DNA of 64,000 nucleotides from RGIG2945 sp045540355 (GCA_045540355.1 JAZQHB010000072.1:62001-126000), one strand, 5' to 3'; numbered from the stretch's first letter, positions 15,749 to 25,628 are shown. Notes: generated from the letters alone by a model not told the origin. Numbers and translations: made by a program.

Positions 15749-17098
15749 ATGAGAAAGTTAACGACAGACGAAATCGCAGTTGCCGTTTCAGGCACCGTGA
15801 CAGGTAAAAATGCGGAAATCACATCAATTTGCACGGATACAAGAAAGATAACGGAAGGATGTCTCTTTTTTGCCTTGGTGGGTGAAAATTTCGACGGACA
15901 TGATTTTGCACAGAAAGCTGCAGAGCTCGGTGCGGCAGCAATCGTTTGCCACAGAAGAGTGGAATGTGACTGTACTGTAATCAATGTATTTGATACAAGA
16001 GCCGCATTATTAGACCTTGCGGGTTATTACAGAAGACTTTTTGATATTCCCTTGATTGCACTCACGGGCAGTGTAGGTAAAACAACAACAAAAGAAATGA
16101 CTTATGATGTTATTTCGAAGAAATATAAAACACTCAAAAATTTTGAAAACCTTAATAATGAAGTCGGTCTTCCGATAACCGTTTTTAATCTTGATGAAAC
16201 ATTTGAAGCAGCTGTTTTGGAAATGGGAATGAATCATTTCGGCGAAATTTCAAGACTTTCCCGTGCGGCGAAACCGACAATGGCGATAATGAGTAATATC
16301 GGTGTTGCACATCTTGAAAATTTGGGCTCGCAGGAAAATATTCTCAAAGCAAAGCTTGAAATCCTCGAAGGTCTGACGGAAAATGCACCGGTTATTTTAA
16401 ACGGTGATGATAAATTCTTATCAGGAGCAAAGATATCCGAGCACCCCGTATATTATTACGGAATTGAAAACGAAGATTGTGCAGTCAAAGCCGTTAACAT
16501 TAAAGAAGATAAGCTTAAAACAAGCTTTACTGTTATTTACGAAGGCGAAAAGACTGATGTTATATTACCTACGGTAGGTATTCACAATGTCTATAATGCA
16601 CTTGCCGCATTTACTGCCGGTATGCTTATGGGGGTTGATGCAAAATCAGCTGCAGAAGCTTTGAGTGAATACAAACCTGCCGGTATGAGACAGAGAGTAA
16701 ATGTCCGCAGCGGACTTACTGTTATTGAAGATTGCTATAACGCAAATCCCGATTCAATGAAAGCTTCACTTAAAATTTTGAGCAATATGGATTGCCGTAA
16801 AATCGCTGTTTTAGGTGATATGCTCGAGCTTGGTGATATAGCAGAAGAATCACACAGAGATATCGGAAAAGCGGTTGCCGATAATAATGTTGATTTACTC
16901 TTTACATTCGGCGAGATGTCAAAGCTTATGGCGGAAACGGCAAAAGAAAACGGTGTTACCGCTTACAGCTTTGATAACAAAGTTGAGCTTACAGACTTGC
17001 TTTTGAAGACGGTTAAAGAAAATGACTGCATACTTTTCAAGGCAAGCAGAGGTATGAAATTAGAGGAAGTTTTACACGCACTTTACGAGAAGTTTTAA
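15749..17098 (+). CDS. murF: UDP-MurNAc-tripeptide:D-Ala-D-Ala ligase
   Basis: Completes the UDP-MurNAc-pentapeptide. About 449 residues with ALTGSVGKTTTKEM (ATP loop), LEMGMNHFGEISRL and DCYNANPDSMKASL, all typical of MurF. AGGAGG at 15736-15741 sits seven bases before the ATG at 15749; ATG 15746 and TTG 15743 are in-frame alternatives. Translationally coupled to murE. Confidence 0.96.
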   Translation: MRKLTTDEIAVAVSGTVTGKNAEITSICTDTRKITEGCLFFALVGENFDGHDFAQKAAELGAAAIVCHRRVECDCTVINVFDTRAALLDLAGYYRRLFDIPLIALTGSVGKTTTKEMTYDVISKKYKTLKNFENLNNEVGLPITVFNLDETFEAAVLEMGMNHFGEISRLSRAAKPTMAIMSNIGVAHLENLGSQENILKAKLEILEGLTENAPVILNGDDKFLSGAKISEHPVYYYGIENEDCAVKAVNIKEDKLKTSFTVIYEGEKTDVILPTVGIHNVYNALAAFTAGMLMGVDAKSAAEALSEYKPAGMRQRVNVRSGLTVIEDCYNANPDSMKASLKILSNMDCRKIAVLGDMLELGDIAEESHRDIGKAVADNNVDLLFTFGEMSKLMAETAKENGVTAYSFDNKVELTDLLLKTVKENDCILFKASRGMKLEEVLHALYEKF

Positions 17099-17120
17099 GT
17101 TGAAAGGAATGGACATATAA

Positions 17121-18146
17121 ATGAGTACAGTCGGTGCATTAGTGATGTCGGGGGTAATCGGTTTAGCGATTACTGCACTTTTAGGATTTGTAATTATCCC
17201 TTGGTTACACAAATTAAAATTCGGACAGACAATTCTTGATATCGGTCCTAATTGGCACAAAAATAAACAAGGTACACCCACTATGGGCGGTATAATGTTT
17301 ATAGTCGGAACGGTTGCCGCTATCGTGGTAACAATTGTTACAGATAAGCTCATGGGCGGTGATATTACTGTAGGTGAATCGCTCGTACCCGCTGAATTGA
17401 GAACGAAGCTCTGGGCAGGCTTAATAATGGCACTTGCTTTCGGTGCAGTAGGATTTTTAGATGACTACATCAAGGTTGTAAAAAAGAGAAATCTCGGACT
17501 TACAATTGCACAGAAAACTGTTGCACAGATACTTATTACCGTCGGTTATCTGGGAAGTATATATATGGCACAGGGCGGCAAACCGCACATGTTTATTCCT
17601 TTTGTAGGAAATATTGAAATCGGCTTTTTCTATTGGATTTTAGGTTTCTGTGTAATCTACGGTGCAATCAATGCTGTTAACTTCACAGACGGCATCGACG
17701 GTCTTTGCTCAAGTGTTACATTCACGACAGCGATTGCGTTCGTTGTAATCTCACTTTTGAAAGAGTTTGCAGGCTTCGGTATTGCAGCTTGTGCGTTGGC
17801 AGGAGCTTGTCTCGGATTTTACTTATGGAACAGAAATCCCGCAAAGGTATTCATGGGTGATACGGGCTCAATGTTCCTCGGCGGTATGGTGGTAGCACTC
17901 GCTTATGCGGTTGACTGTCCGCTTATCTTATTACCCGTCGGTATTATTTATGTAATTGAAGCATTATCCGATGTTATTCAGATAGGTTATTTCAAAGCTA
18001 CTCACGGTAAGAGAATTTTCAAAATGGCTCCCATACACCACCATTTTGAAATGTCAGGCTGGAGCGAAAAGAAAATCGTTGCAGTATTCTGTGCAATCAA
18101 TGTTATCGGTTGCATAATCGGTGTATTACTTTTCAAATTCGGTTAA
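17121..18146 (+). CDS. mraY: phospho-MurNAc-pentapeptide translocase
   Basis: Transfers phospho-MurNAc-pentapeptide to undecaprenyl phosphate, forming lipid I at the inner face of the membrane. 341 residues, about ten hydrophobic segments, with the PTMGG, FLDDYIKV, NFTDGIDGL and APIHHHFEMSGW signatures of MraY. murD, which usually follows, is missing here and ftsW comes next. Confidence 0.96.
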   Translation: MSTVGALVMSGVIGLAITALLGFVIIPWLHKLKFGQTILDIGPNWHKNKQGTPTMGGIMFIVGTVAAIVVTIVTDKLMGGDITVGESLVPAELRTKLWAGLIMALAFGAVGFLDDYIKVVKKRNLGLTIAQKTVAQILITVGYLGSIYMAQGGKPHMFIPFVGNIEIGFFYWILGFCVIYGAINAVNFTDGIDGLCSSVTFTTAIAFVVISLLKEFAGFGIAACALAGACLGFYLWNRNPAKVFMGDTGSMFLGGMVVALAYAVDCPLILLPVGIIYVIEALSDVIQIGYFKATHGKRIFKMAPIHHHFEMSGWSEKKIVAVFCAINVIGCIIGVLLFKFG

Positions 18147-18170
18147 TTTTCCACAAAGGAGGAAAGGAAT

Positions 18171-19385
18171 ATGAGTGCAGATGCAAAAGCACCGCAGCGA
18201 AAGAAAAAATCTAAATTTTCGGAATTTATTTCCCTCTTTGTAATTAAAGACGGCAGAATGGATGTTCTTTTCCTTTTGTTGGTTTTTGTAATATTGATAA
18301 TAGGTGTAATGATGATGTTTTCTGCGAGCTATGCCTATTCCTATGCGGAAAACAACGGCGACAGCTTTTCATATTTCAGAAGACAAGCGATATTCGCAGT
18401 TATCGGACTTGCAATCATGTATGCTGTTTCAAAGTTTGAATACAGATATTATGAAAAATTTGCTGTTATTTTAATGGCAATAGCGGTGATTCTGCTGATA
18501 CTTGTCCTTATAATGCCTGCAGAGGTTGAAGGCAAGGAAAGTCATAAGAGATGGCTGAAAATAGGAATAACATTCCAACCGTCGGAAATTGCCAAGATAG
18601 CGTTGATTATATTCTTGTCATGGGCGATAATAAAATTCCGCAAACAAATCAGTGAACACCCCGTAATGAGCATCATTCCTTTTATGGCGGTAGTCGGAGC
18701 AGTTTGCTTCCTTATTGTGCTTGAAAACCACCTTTCGGCTACAATTCTTATGTTGGCTATCGGTACGGCGATGACCTTCATGGGCGGAACAAGTCCAAAA
18801 CCGTTTATACTGATTATAGCCGTAGGTGCAGTAGCGGCGTTTATAATAATTGCAAACAGAGAATCGCTTGTTGAAAGCGGTATACTTCCCGATTACATCA
18901 ACGAAAGACTTGAGGGCTGGCTCAACAAGGATTATGACCCTCAGGGAGCCCGTTGGCAGACCAACCAATCGCTCTATGCAATAGGCTCAGGCGGACTTTT
19001 CGGTGCGGGAATAGGTAATTCAAAGCAAAAATATTTATATCTTCCCGAACCGCAGAACGACTTTGTTTTTTCGGTAGTATGCGAAGAGCTCGGTTTTATC
19101 AGAGCACTCGGAATAGTAATTCTCTTTATCCTTTTGATTCTGAGAGGTATTGCAATAGCTCGACACGCAAAAGACACATTCGGTACACTTTTAGTAACCG
19201 GAATCATGTTCCAGGTCGGTTTGCAGACCGCACTTAATATCGGAGTTGTAACAGATGTATTACCGAACACCGGTATCAGTTTGCCGTTTTTCAGCTACGG
19301 CGGAACATCGCTTATAATACTGCTTGCTGAAATGGGTATGGTTTTAGCGGTATCGAGAAGATCAAATATTAAAAAGTTACTATAG
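18171..19385 (+). CDS. ftsW: SEDS-family peptidoglycan polymerase FtsW
   Basis: Septal glycosyltransferase that works with the class B PBP. 404 residues, about ten transmembrane segments after a basic N-terminus. Contains the SEDS landmarks: GITFQPSEIAKIALI, the NQSLYAIGSGGLFGAGIGNSKQK region, PEPQNDFVFSVVCEELGF and NTGISLPFFSYGGTS. Position in dcw favours FtsW/SpoVE over RodA. Confidence 0.94.
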   Translation: MSADAKAPQRKKKSKFSEFISLFVIKDGRMDVLFLLLVFVILIIGVMMMFSASYAYSYAENNGDSFSYFRRQAIFAVIGLAIMYAVSKFEYRYYEKFAVILMAIAVILLILVLIMPAEVEGKESHKRWLKIGITFQPSEIAKIALIIFLSWAIIKFRKQISEHPVMSIIPFMAVVGAVCFLIVLENHLSATILMLAIGTAMTFMGGTSPKPFILIIAVGAVAAFIIIANRESLVESGILPDYINERLEGWLNKDYDPQGARWQTNQSLYAIGSGGLFGAGIGNSKQKYLYLPEPQNDFVFSVVCEELGFIRALGIVILFILLILRGIAIARHAKDTFGTLLVTGIMFQVGLQTALNIGVVTDVLPNTGISLPFFSYGGTSLIILLAEMGMVLAVSRRSNIKKLL

Positions 19386-19400
19386 ATTTGAGGGATAGGA

Positions 19401-20528
19401 ATGTTTAACTCAAAAAGAATTATGATTGCGGCAGGCGGCACAGGCGGACACATCAACCCCGCATTGGCGGTCGCCTCAGAAATACGCAAGCGTTGCCCCG
19501 ACGCAACAATTATATTTGTCGGTACGGCAGACAGAATGGAAGCTAAGCTTGTGCCTAACGCAGGTTTTGATTTCACAACAATAGAAATAAGAGGATTCAA
19601 ACGGTCATTTTCTCCGTCCGCTATAAAGGCTAACTTGAAAACAGTAGGTCTTTTGCTGAAATCCTCATCACAGGTCAAAAAGATAATCGAAGATTTCAAA
19701 CCTGATGTTGTTGTCGGATTTGGTGGTTATGTCAGCGGACCCGTACTCAGAATGGCTTGCAAAATGGGTATCCCCACAGCTATTCACGAACAGAATGCAT
19801 ATCCGGGCGTTACCAACAAGGCATTGGCAAAAACGGTTGACAGAGTAATGCTTACAGTCATGGATGCAAAAAAACACATGGAGCCTAAAAATGAACCCGT
19901 ATATACAGGTCTTCCTGTCAGGGGCGAGTTGATTGAAGCTGACAGAGATTTAAGCAGGGCGGAGTTAAAGCTCGACAACAGACCGCTTGTTTTGTCAATG
20001 GGCGGTTCACTCGGTGCAAGGGCAGTAAACGAAGCGATTGTTGAGGCAATTTCGGCAATGCACAAAGATGAAAACTGCTACTTCCTCCATGCGTACGGAC
20101 AGTATGGCAAATGGGTACCTGAGAAGCTTAAAGAAAAAGGCGTTGACCTTAGTGCGGAAAAGCATATTATGATAAGAGAATATATTGACGATATGGCAAG
20201 ATGCCTTTCTGCCGCAGATTTGGTTATTTGCCGAGCAGGTGCAAGCTCATTGAGTGAATTTCAGGTTATGGGTAAACCTTCAATACTTATTCCGTCACCC
20301 AATGTTGCGGAAAATCATCAATACCACAACGCAATGGCGTTGGTAAATAACGATGCTGCAGTGATAATCGAGGAAAAAGATTTAACGGGAGAAGCGTTGA
20401 CAAAGGCAATCAAAGATTTAATATTCGATAATAAGCGTTTATCTCAGATTGGTGCAAATGCCAAGGAAATGGCAATAACAGATGCAACAGACAGAATCAT
20501 CAATGTAATCGGCGAAATAATACGGTAA
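19401..20528 (+). CDS. murG: UDP-GlcNAc:lipid I GlcNAc transferase
   Basis: Makes lipid II. GT28 fold of 375 residues, with AAGGTGGHINPALAVA at the N-terminus, VVGFGGYVSGP, HEQNAYPG, SMGGSLGARAVNEA and the C-terminal RAGASSLSEFQVMGKPSILIPSP donor-binding region. Starts 15 bases after ftsW. Confidence 0.96.
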   Translation: MFNSKRIMIAAGGTGGHINPALAVASEIRKRCPDATIIFVGTADRMEAKLVPNAGFDFTTIEIRGFKRSFSPSAIKANLKTVGLLLKSSSQVKKIIEDFKPDVVVGFGGYVSGPVLRMACKMGIPTAIHEQNAYPGVTNKALAKTVDRVMLTVMDAKKHMEPKNEPVYTGLPVRGELIEADRDLSRAELKLDNRPLVLSMGGSLGARAVNEAIVEAISAMHKDENCYFLHAYGQYGKWVPEKLKEKGVDLSAEKHIMIREYIDDMARCLSAADLVICRAGASSLSEFQVMGKPSILIPSPNVAENHQYHNAMALVNNDAAVIIEEKDLTGEALTKAIKDLIFDNKRLSQIGANAKEMAITDATDRIINVIGEIIR

Positions 20529-20584
20529 CCTATATTCAGCACACCGCATAATATGAAATCAGATGATAAAAGGGGTGTGCAATA

Positions 20585-21844
20585 GTGGAAAAATTGATTA
20601 TTGACGGCGGAAAAAAGCTCTGCGGTGAAATTGATATTCAAGGTGCAAAGAATAGTGCATTGCCGATTTTAGCGGCGAGTGTGTTGATAAAAGGCGAGTG
20701 CATAATACATAACTGTCCGCTATTGACAGACATTGACGCGGCAATAAAAATACTTGAATATTTAGGTTGTAAGGTGCAAAAAAATGACCATACCGTTATA
20801 GTGAACGCTGAGGGTATAAATCGTTTTGATATACCCGAAAATCTCATGCGGGAAATGCGGTCGTCAATAATTTTTTTGGCACCCTTGCTGGCAAGATGCG
20901 GTGAAGCGATACTCTACACTCCGGGTGGGTGTGAAATCGGATTGAGACCAATAGACATTCATTTGTATGCACTCAGAAAAATGGGAGTGCATATTGATGA
21001 AAAACACGGCAAGCTTATATGTAAATGCGACAGATGCTTGTCGGGGGAAACAATAAACCTCTCTTTTCCGAGTGTTGGTGCAACAGAGAATATAATAATT
21101 GCTGCTTCTCTTGCGAAGGGTACAACGATAATCACCAATGCTGCAAGAGAGCCTGAAATAGTTGACCTTGCGATGTTTCTGAATTCCTGCGGAGCAGACA
21201 TCAAGGGTGCGGGTGAGAGCACGATTGTCATAAACGGCAAGAAAAAGCTAAATTCAGCAATACATACTGTTATCCCCGACAGAATAATGGAAGCTACATA
21301 TTTATCTGCGGCGGCTATAACAGGTGGCAACATATCAATAAATAAAGCAGATCCGACGCTTATTGCTTCCATAATACCGTTATTTGAAGCGGCCGGTTGC
21401 AAAATTAAAACGGAAAATCACAGAATCACGATAACTTCACCAAACAGACTGTCAGGTCTGCCGACTGTCAGAACAATGCCTTATCCGGGTTTTCCGACAG
21501 ATGCACAGGCTCCGATTATGGCTATGGCATCCGTTGCAGACTCAACAAGTATTTTCGTTGAAAATATTTTTGAAAGCAGATTCAAGCATGTTTCACAACT
21601 TAATGTCATGGGTGCAAAAATAAAGGTAGAGGGCAGAGTTGCGATAGTGGAAGGTGTTGAAAGACTCTCAGGTGCGAATGTAAGTGCTCCTGATTTAAGA
21701 GGCGGTGCAGCCTTGGTAATTGCTGCATTAGCCGCTGAGGGCAGAACTGAAATCAGCGGTGTGTCACATATAGACAGAGGTTGCGAAAGCTTTGAAAATA
21801 ATCTTCGCACGGTAGGTGCACTTATTAACAGAAAGGATGAATAA
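20585..21844 (+). CDS. murA: UDP-N-acetylglucosamine 1-carboxyvinyltransferase
   Basis: First committed peptidoglycan step: transfer of enolpyruvate from PEP to UDP-GlcNAc. 419 residues, with GAKNSALPILAAS and the catalytic loop TPGGCEIGLRP (Cys116), so it should be fosfomycin sensitive. GTG start at 20585 preceded by AGGGG. Inclusion of murA in dcw between murG and ftsQ is seen in several Clostridia. Confidence 0.95.
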   Translation: MEKLIIDGGKKLCGEIDIQGAKNSALPILAASVLIKGECIIHNCPLLTDIDAAIKILEYLGCKVQKNDHTVIVNAEGINRFDIPENLMREMRSSIIFLAPLLARCGEAILYTPGGCEIGLRPIDIHLYALRKMGVHIDEKHGKLICKCDRCLSGETINLSFPSVGATENIIIAASLAKGTTIITNAAREPEIVDLAMFLNSCGADIKGAGESTIVINGKKKLNSAIHTVIPDRIMEATYLSAAAITGGNISINKADPTLIASIIPLFEAAGCKIKTENHRITITSPNRLSGLPTVRTMPYPGFPTDAQAPIMAMASVADSTSIFVENIFESRFKHVSQLNVMGAKIKVEGRVAIVEGVERLSGANVSAPDLRGGAALVIAALAAEGRTEISGVSHIDRGCESFENNLRTVGALINRKDE

Positions 21845-21845
21845 A

Positions 21846-22682
21846 ATGCCGGAGCTCAATAAAAATCAGGTGGCTAAATCAAAAAATGAGTTACGCCGTG
21901 AGCACATGGAAAGACAAAGGGCAGTAAAACGCAGAAGAAGGATTCTTGCATACTGCGTTATAATATTCATTTTGCTTGTGATTTTTACAATTCTGGCGTT
22001 TACGGTTTTCTTGAGAATAGGTCAGATAAATATTTCGGGCAAAACCAATTATACAAGAGAAGAAATAATTGAGGCTTCGGGACTTGAAGTCGGTGACCAA
22101 CTGTATTTGTTCAGTACCGACAAGGCTGAAAAAAGGATAACCGAAAGCTTGCCGTATATCGAAAAGGCAGAAATTACAAGAAAAATTTCAGGCAAGGTAT
22201 CGGTCAGCGTGACTGCGGCAAAAGCACAGTATGTCATGGCATACGGCGAAAAATATGCAGTTTTGGGCGATGACGGAAAAGTGCTCGGTATAACGGATAA
22301 AGCAAAAATCAAAGGCAAAACACTTGTGATTACGGGTGCGGCATTGAAGAATGCAACACCCGGAGAGAAAACGCTTCAATTCTCCGATGAAAAGGACGAT
22401 AAAAGAGAAACTGCAGAAACATTTGAAAAAATATTAAATGTAATCAACACAACGGGGCTTAAGGATATTGTCGAAATAAACATGACCAAAAAGAACAATA
22501 TCACGATGAATTATCAAAACAGAATTGTTCTTAAATTCGGCTCTGTTGATAAGCTTGAAAGCAAAGCAAAGCTTGCAGTAAAAGCATTGGAAAAGGAAAA
22601 TAATATCAGCTTTGATCAAAAGGGAACACTCGATTTGAGGGTTGTCAACAAGGAAGCGGTTTTTTCAGCTGCGGAGGAATAA
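21846..22682 (+). CDS. ftsQ: FtsQ/DivIB cell division protein
   Basis: 278 residues: basic cytoplasmic N-terminus, one transmembrane helix (about 36-58), then an extracellular POTRA domain (INISGKTNYTREEIIEASG) and beta domain. Stabilises FtsL in the divisome. ATG at 21846 has AAAGG nine bases upstream; earlier in-frame ATGs overlap the murA end. The stop is followed by a likely separate ftsZ promoter. Confidence 0.88.
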   Translation: MPELNKNQVAKSKNELRREHMERQRAVKRRRRILAYCVIIFILLVIFTILAFTVFLRIGQINISGKTNYTREEIIEASGLEVGDQLYLFSTDKAEKRITESLPYIEKAEITRKISGKVSVSVTAAKAQYVMAYGEKYAVLGDDGKVLGITDKAKIKGKTLVITGAALKNATPGEKTLQFSDEKDDKRETAETFEKILNVINTTGLKDIVEINMTKKNNITMNYQNRIVLKFGSVDKLESKAKLAVKALEKENNISFDQKGTLDLRVVNKEAVFSAAEE

Positions 22683-22697
22683 ATTTAAAAAAAGTTC

Positions 22698-22726
22698 TTG
22701 TATTTTTAACAATTATATGTTAGTAT
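22698..22726 (+). promoter_or_regulatory. internal promoter for ftsZ
   Basis: TTGTAT (22698-22703), 17-base spacer, TAGTAT (22721-22726), between ftsQ and ftsZ. It would allow ftsZ expression separate from the rest of dcw. Confidence 0.5.
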
Positions 22727-22782
22727 ATAAAGTGTTTAATAGTATATACAAGTAAGACTTGAAATATGGGAGGAAGTTTAAA

Positions 22783-23988
22783 ATGGCATTTGAAATTGAT
22801 AATGAATTTGATGTTACCACTCAGATTAAAGTAATCGGTGTTGGTGGCGGCGGGGGAAACGCTGTTAACAGAATGATCCGTGCTAATGTACTCGGTGCAG
22901 AGTTTGTTTCAGTTAATACTGACAAGCAGATTCTTCTCCAGTCACAGGCAACACATAAGATTCAGATCGGTGAAAAAATAACAAGAGGTCAGGGTGCAGG
23001 CGGTAAGCCTGAAATCGGCGAAAAAGCTGCTGAAGAAAGCCGTGACCTTATAGCTGATGCTCTCAAGGGCACAGATATGGTATTTATTACAGCAGGTATG
23101 GGCGGCGGAACAGGTACAGGTGCTGCTCCCGTAGTTGCTCAGATTGCAAAAGAACTCGGTATCCTTACAATCGGTGTTGTAACAAAGCCCTTCAAATTTG
23201 AAGGTAAGAACCGTTTGCGTCAGGCTGAAAAAGGTATTGAAAAGCTCAACGAGAGCGTTGACAGCCTTATTGTTATCCCCAACGACAGATTGAAGCTTAT
23301 CTCAACTCAGTGCAGAACTCTTGCAGAAGCATTCGCACTTGCTGACGATGTTCTTCTTCAGGGTGTTAAGAGTATCTCCGAGCTTATTAAGATTCCCGGT
23401 TATATCAACCTTGACTTCGCTGATGTTACAAGCATCATGAAGGATGCAGGCCTTGCTCACATGGGCGTTGGTCGTGCAAGCGGTAAGGACAAGGCTGAGG
23501 CAGCTGCAAACATGGCTATCTCAAGTCCGTTGCTTGAAACAGAAATCAGCGCTGCACACGGTGTTATCATCAGCATCACATCTTCAGAAGACATCGGTCT
23601 TGACGAAGTTGATGCAGCAGCTACAATCATCAGCGATGCAGCTGATCCGTCAGCAAACATCTCCTGGGGTGTTGCTTTCGATCCCAGCCTCAACGATGAA
23701 ATGGTTATTACTGTTGTTGCAACAGGTTTCGGTGAAGGTCCTGCTTTCCCCGAAGATGATTCCGATCTCCGTCCTCTCAACGCAAGAGTAAGAGAAGAAA
23801 AGCCTGCTCCGGCTCCCGTAGTTGAAGCAGCTCCCGTAGAAGAAAAGGCAGAAGAAGCAGTTGTTGAAGAAGCAGCTCCCGCAGTTGAAGAAAAACCTGC
23901 AGCACCCGCAAAGAAAAAGTACGGTGTTGACGACGACCGTTTCTACGATGTTCTTGATGAAATAATCCGCAATAAGGGTAAGAGATAA
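22783..23988 (+). CDS. ftsZ: cell division GTPase FtsZ
   Basis: Tubulin-like Z-ring protein, 401 residues. Tubulin signature GGGTGTG at 107-113, N-terminal IKVIGVGGGGGNAVNRM, T7 loop NLDFADVTSIM. After the core comes an Ala/Glu/Pro-rich linker (about 335-380) and a terminal peptide with YGVDDDRFYDVLDEIIRNK. This terminus does not look like the usual D-x-P-x-F-L-R/K peptide that binds FtsA, SepF and ZapD-type partners. ATG at 22783 preceded by GGGAGG; codon use is strongly biased to preferred codons, as expected for high expression. ftsA is not adjacent. Confidence 0.97.
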   Translation: MAFEIDNEFDVTTQIKVIGVGGGGGNAVNRMIRANVLGAEFVSVNTDKQILLQSQATHKIQIGEKITRGQGAGGKPEIGEKAAEESRDLIADALKGTDMVFITAGMGGGTGTGAAPVVAQIAKELGILTIGVVTKPFKFEGKNRLRQAEKGIEKLNESVDSLIVIPNDRLKLISTQCRTLAEAFALADDVLLQGVKSISELIKIPGYINLDFADVTSIMKDAGLAHMGVGRASGKDKAEAAANMAISSPLLETEISAAHGVIISITSSEDIGLDEVDAAATIISDAADPSANISWGVAFDPSLNDEMVITVVATGFGEGPAFPEDDSDLRPLNARVREEKPAPAPVVEAAPVEEKAEEAVVEEAAPAVEEKPAAPAKKKYGVDDDRFYDVLDEIIRNKGKR

Positions 23989-24047
23989 TCATAGAGATGT
24001 TTAAAATGCGTAGACCGCTTACGCTATAATTTACTTTAATAAGTTTT

Positions 24048-24084
24048 CCCGAGTATCGTTTGATACTCGGGATTTGCTTTTTTC
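24048..24084 (+). terminator. terminator of the dcw cluster
   Basis: Perfect 10-base-pair stem CCCGAGTATC/GATACTCGGG, loop GTTT, followed by ATTTGCTTTTTT. Confidence 0.85.
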
Positions 24085-24133
24085 TGTATTTATATTGACA
24101 AATATACTTTTAATTTGAGGAAAAATTTAAAAA

Positions 24134-24167
24134 TAAGTGTGAGGTTTTTAGTGTTTCTTTCGTTTTA
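24134..24167 (+). promoter_or_regulatory. shared upstream element, copy 1 (before first surface protein)
   Basis: Starts with TAAGTGTGAG, then a TTTTTAG run, ending CGTTTTA, about 69 bases before the start codon. An almost identical element occurs before the next surface protein gene (25743-25775). Possible alternative sigma factor promoter (spacing resembles ECF types) or operator. Confidence 0.4.
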
Positions 24168-24202
24168 TATATAGATAGTAAAATACTTAAGGAGGTTTTT
24201 AT

Positions 24203-25618
24203 ATGAAAAAAGTCATCGCTTTATTAACGGTACTTTTAATTTTACCGCAAGTTTTTGTTTTTACTGCCAACGCAGAGGAAGAAACAACCTCTTATGAAGA
24301 TCTGTTTGCTTCTCCTTATGATGAATGGATAGAGGAACACGGAAAATACAGGGACGAAGATTTAGGATATGAATTTTCAGAAGAAATTAAATCTAAAGAC
24401 GGAAAATACGGTTATGTTCTCAATGAAAAAACAGGAGAAGCATATTTTTCCCATGCCTTTGAAAAGAATTTGAAAGTTCTGAATATTCCTGAAGAAATTG
24501 ACGGTCACAGAATAGTAGGTGCGATAAACGGTAGGTCTGAATCGCCGTATTTGTTCGAGGTGAATTACAGTAAATATATCAAGGATATCTTCTATAGAGG
24601 TCTGAATTTCAGCAAAGTTCCGTCATGCAAAATCAATCTTAATGAAGGTCTTGAGGTAATTCACCGCTCGGCATTTATGGATTTGGAATCGCAAGGCACT
24701 GATGGTGGTGAATTTCTTGATGAGTTAATCTTTCCGAAAACACTGAAAGAAATCAAGCCTTATGCACTTTCACCTAATATTAAAAGGATCGTTTTTCAAA
24801 GTGACCCGATTGTTGATTTAGTATCGCACAATCTTTTTACATTATGGGGTACGGGATACGGAGAATTTGAAGACTGGGGTAAAAGAGAAATTTACTATAC
24901 GGGAAATGCATTAAATGCAACAGACAGGTCATTTTGCGAGATTGTTACCGGATTTGAAACAGTTGCACATTTACTTCATCCGTGGAAAATTTATCATAAA
25001 CCGGGTGCAAAAGGTTTTGAAAAATTTGAAGAAGTCGGACACGAAGTGTACGAGTACACTAAAGAAGTGTGGAAGAACCCAAGAACGAAGAATCCTGCAA
25101 CAAAAATAGTGGTTGACGATGTTTTGTTACAGGTTCCGTTAAAAAAGAGTTTCCAAATTAAGGCTAAACACTATCCTGAAAACTCCGATGCTCCGCGAGT
25201 TTGGTATTTCCCTGAAAAAAGTTATTATAGTATAAAAATTCATCTGTCGTTTGGCGGAAAAATTACAGGCTCAGGCTCAGCAGGAAAAAGTGTCAAGGTT
25301 ACAGCTGTGGCAGATTGCGGAGCGATAGATGTATTTACAATTACAATGACGGATAAAGAAGTGCCGAAAACAACCAAACCGACTAATACAAGCGGTACAA
25401 CGAAAAATGCAACTGATTCAACCACTGCACAAAGCGAAACAGAGAAGAATACAATCGCCCAAATAACAGAAACCGCAAAGCAGACTATCAACAAAGTATT
25501 TAATAATGATAATCCCAAAACAGGAGCCACGCTCAAAATTATTTTAAGTGTTGCATCGCTTGCGGTACTCGCTGTTGCCGGTGTGGCAGCGTATCTTGTT
25601 ATAAAGAAAAAGAAGTAA
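24203..25618 (+). CDS. secreted, wall-anchored BspA-like surface protein
   Basis: 471 residues. Signal peptide (1-24, ending ANA), a central region with weak leucine-rich BspA-like features (INLNEGLEVIHRSAF, LIFPKTLKEIKPYAL), a Thr-rich stretch (about 390-425), and a C-terminal NPKTG (437-441), hydrophobic helix and KKKK tail: the layout of a sortase substrate with NPKTG in place of LPXTG. The function is unknown; adhesion or carbohydrate contact is plausible. AAGGAGG at good spacing before ATG. Followed by its own terminator. Confidence 0.75.
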   Translation: MKKVIALLTVLLILPQVFVFTANAEEETTSYEDLFASPYDEWIEEHGKYRDEDLGYEFSEEIKSKDGKYGYVLNEKTGEAYFSHAFEKNLKVLNIPEEIDGHRIVGAINGRSESPYLFEVNYSKYIKDIFYRGLNFSKVPSCKINLNEGLEVIHRSAFMDLESQGTDGGEFLDELIFPKTLKEIKPYALSPNIKRIVFQSDPIVDLVSHNLFTLWGTGYGEFEDWGKREIYYTGNALNATDRSFCEIVTGFETVAHLLHPWKIYHKPGAKGFEKFEEVGHEVYEYTKEVWKNPRTKNPATKIVVDDVLLQVPLKKSFQIKAKHYPENSDAPRVWYFPEKSYYSIKIHLSFGGKITGSGSAGKSVKVTAVADCGAIDVFTITMTDKEVPKTTKPTNTSGTTKNATDSTTAQSETEKNTIAQITETAKQTINKVFNNDNPKTGATLKIILSVASLAVLAVAGVAAYLVIKKKK

Positions 25619-25628
25619 AGATAAAAAT

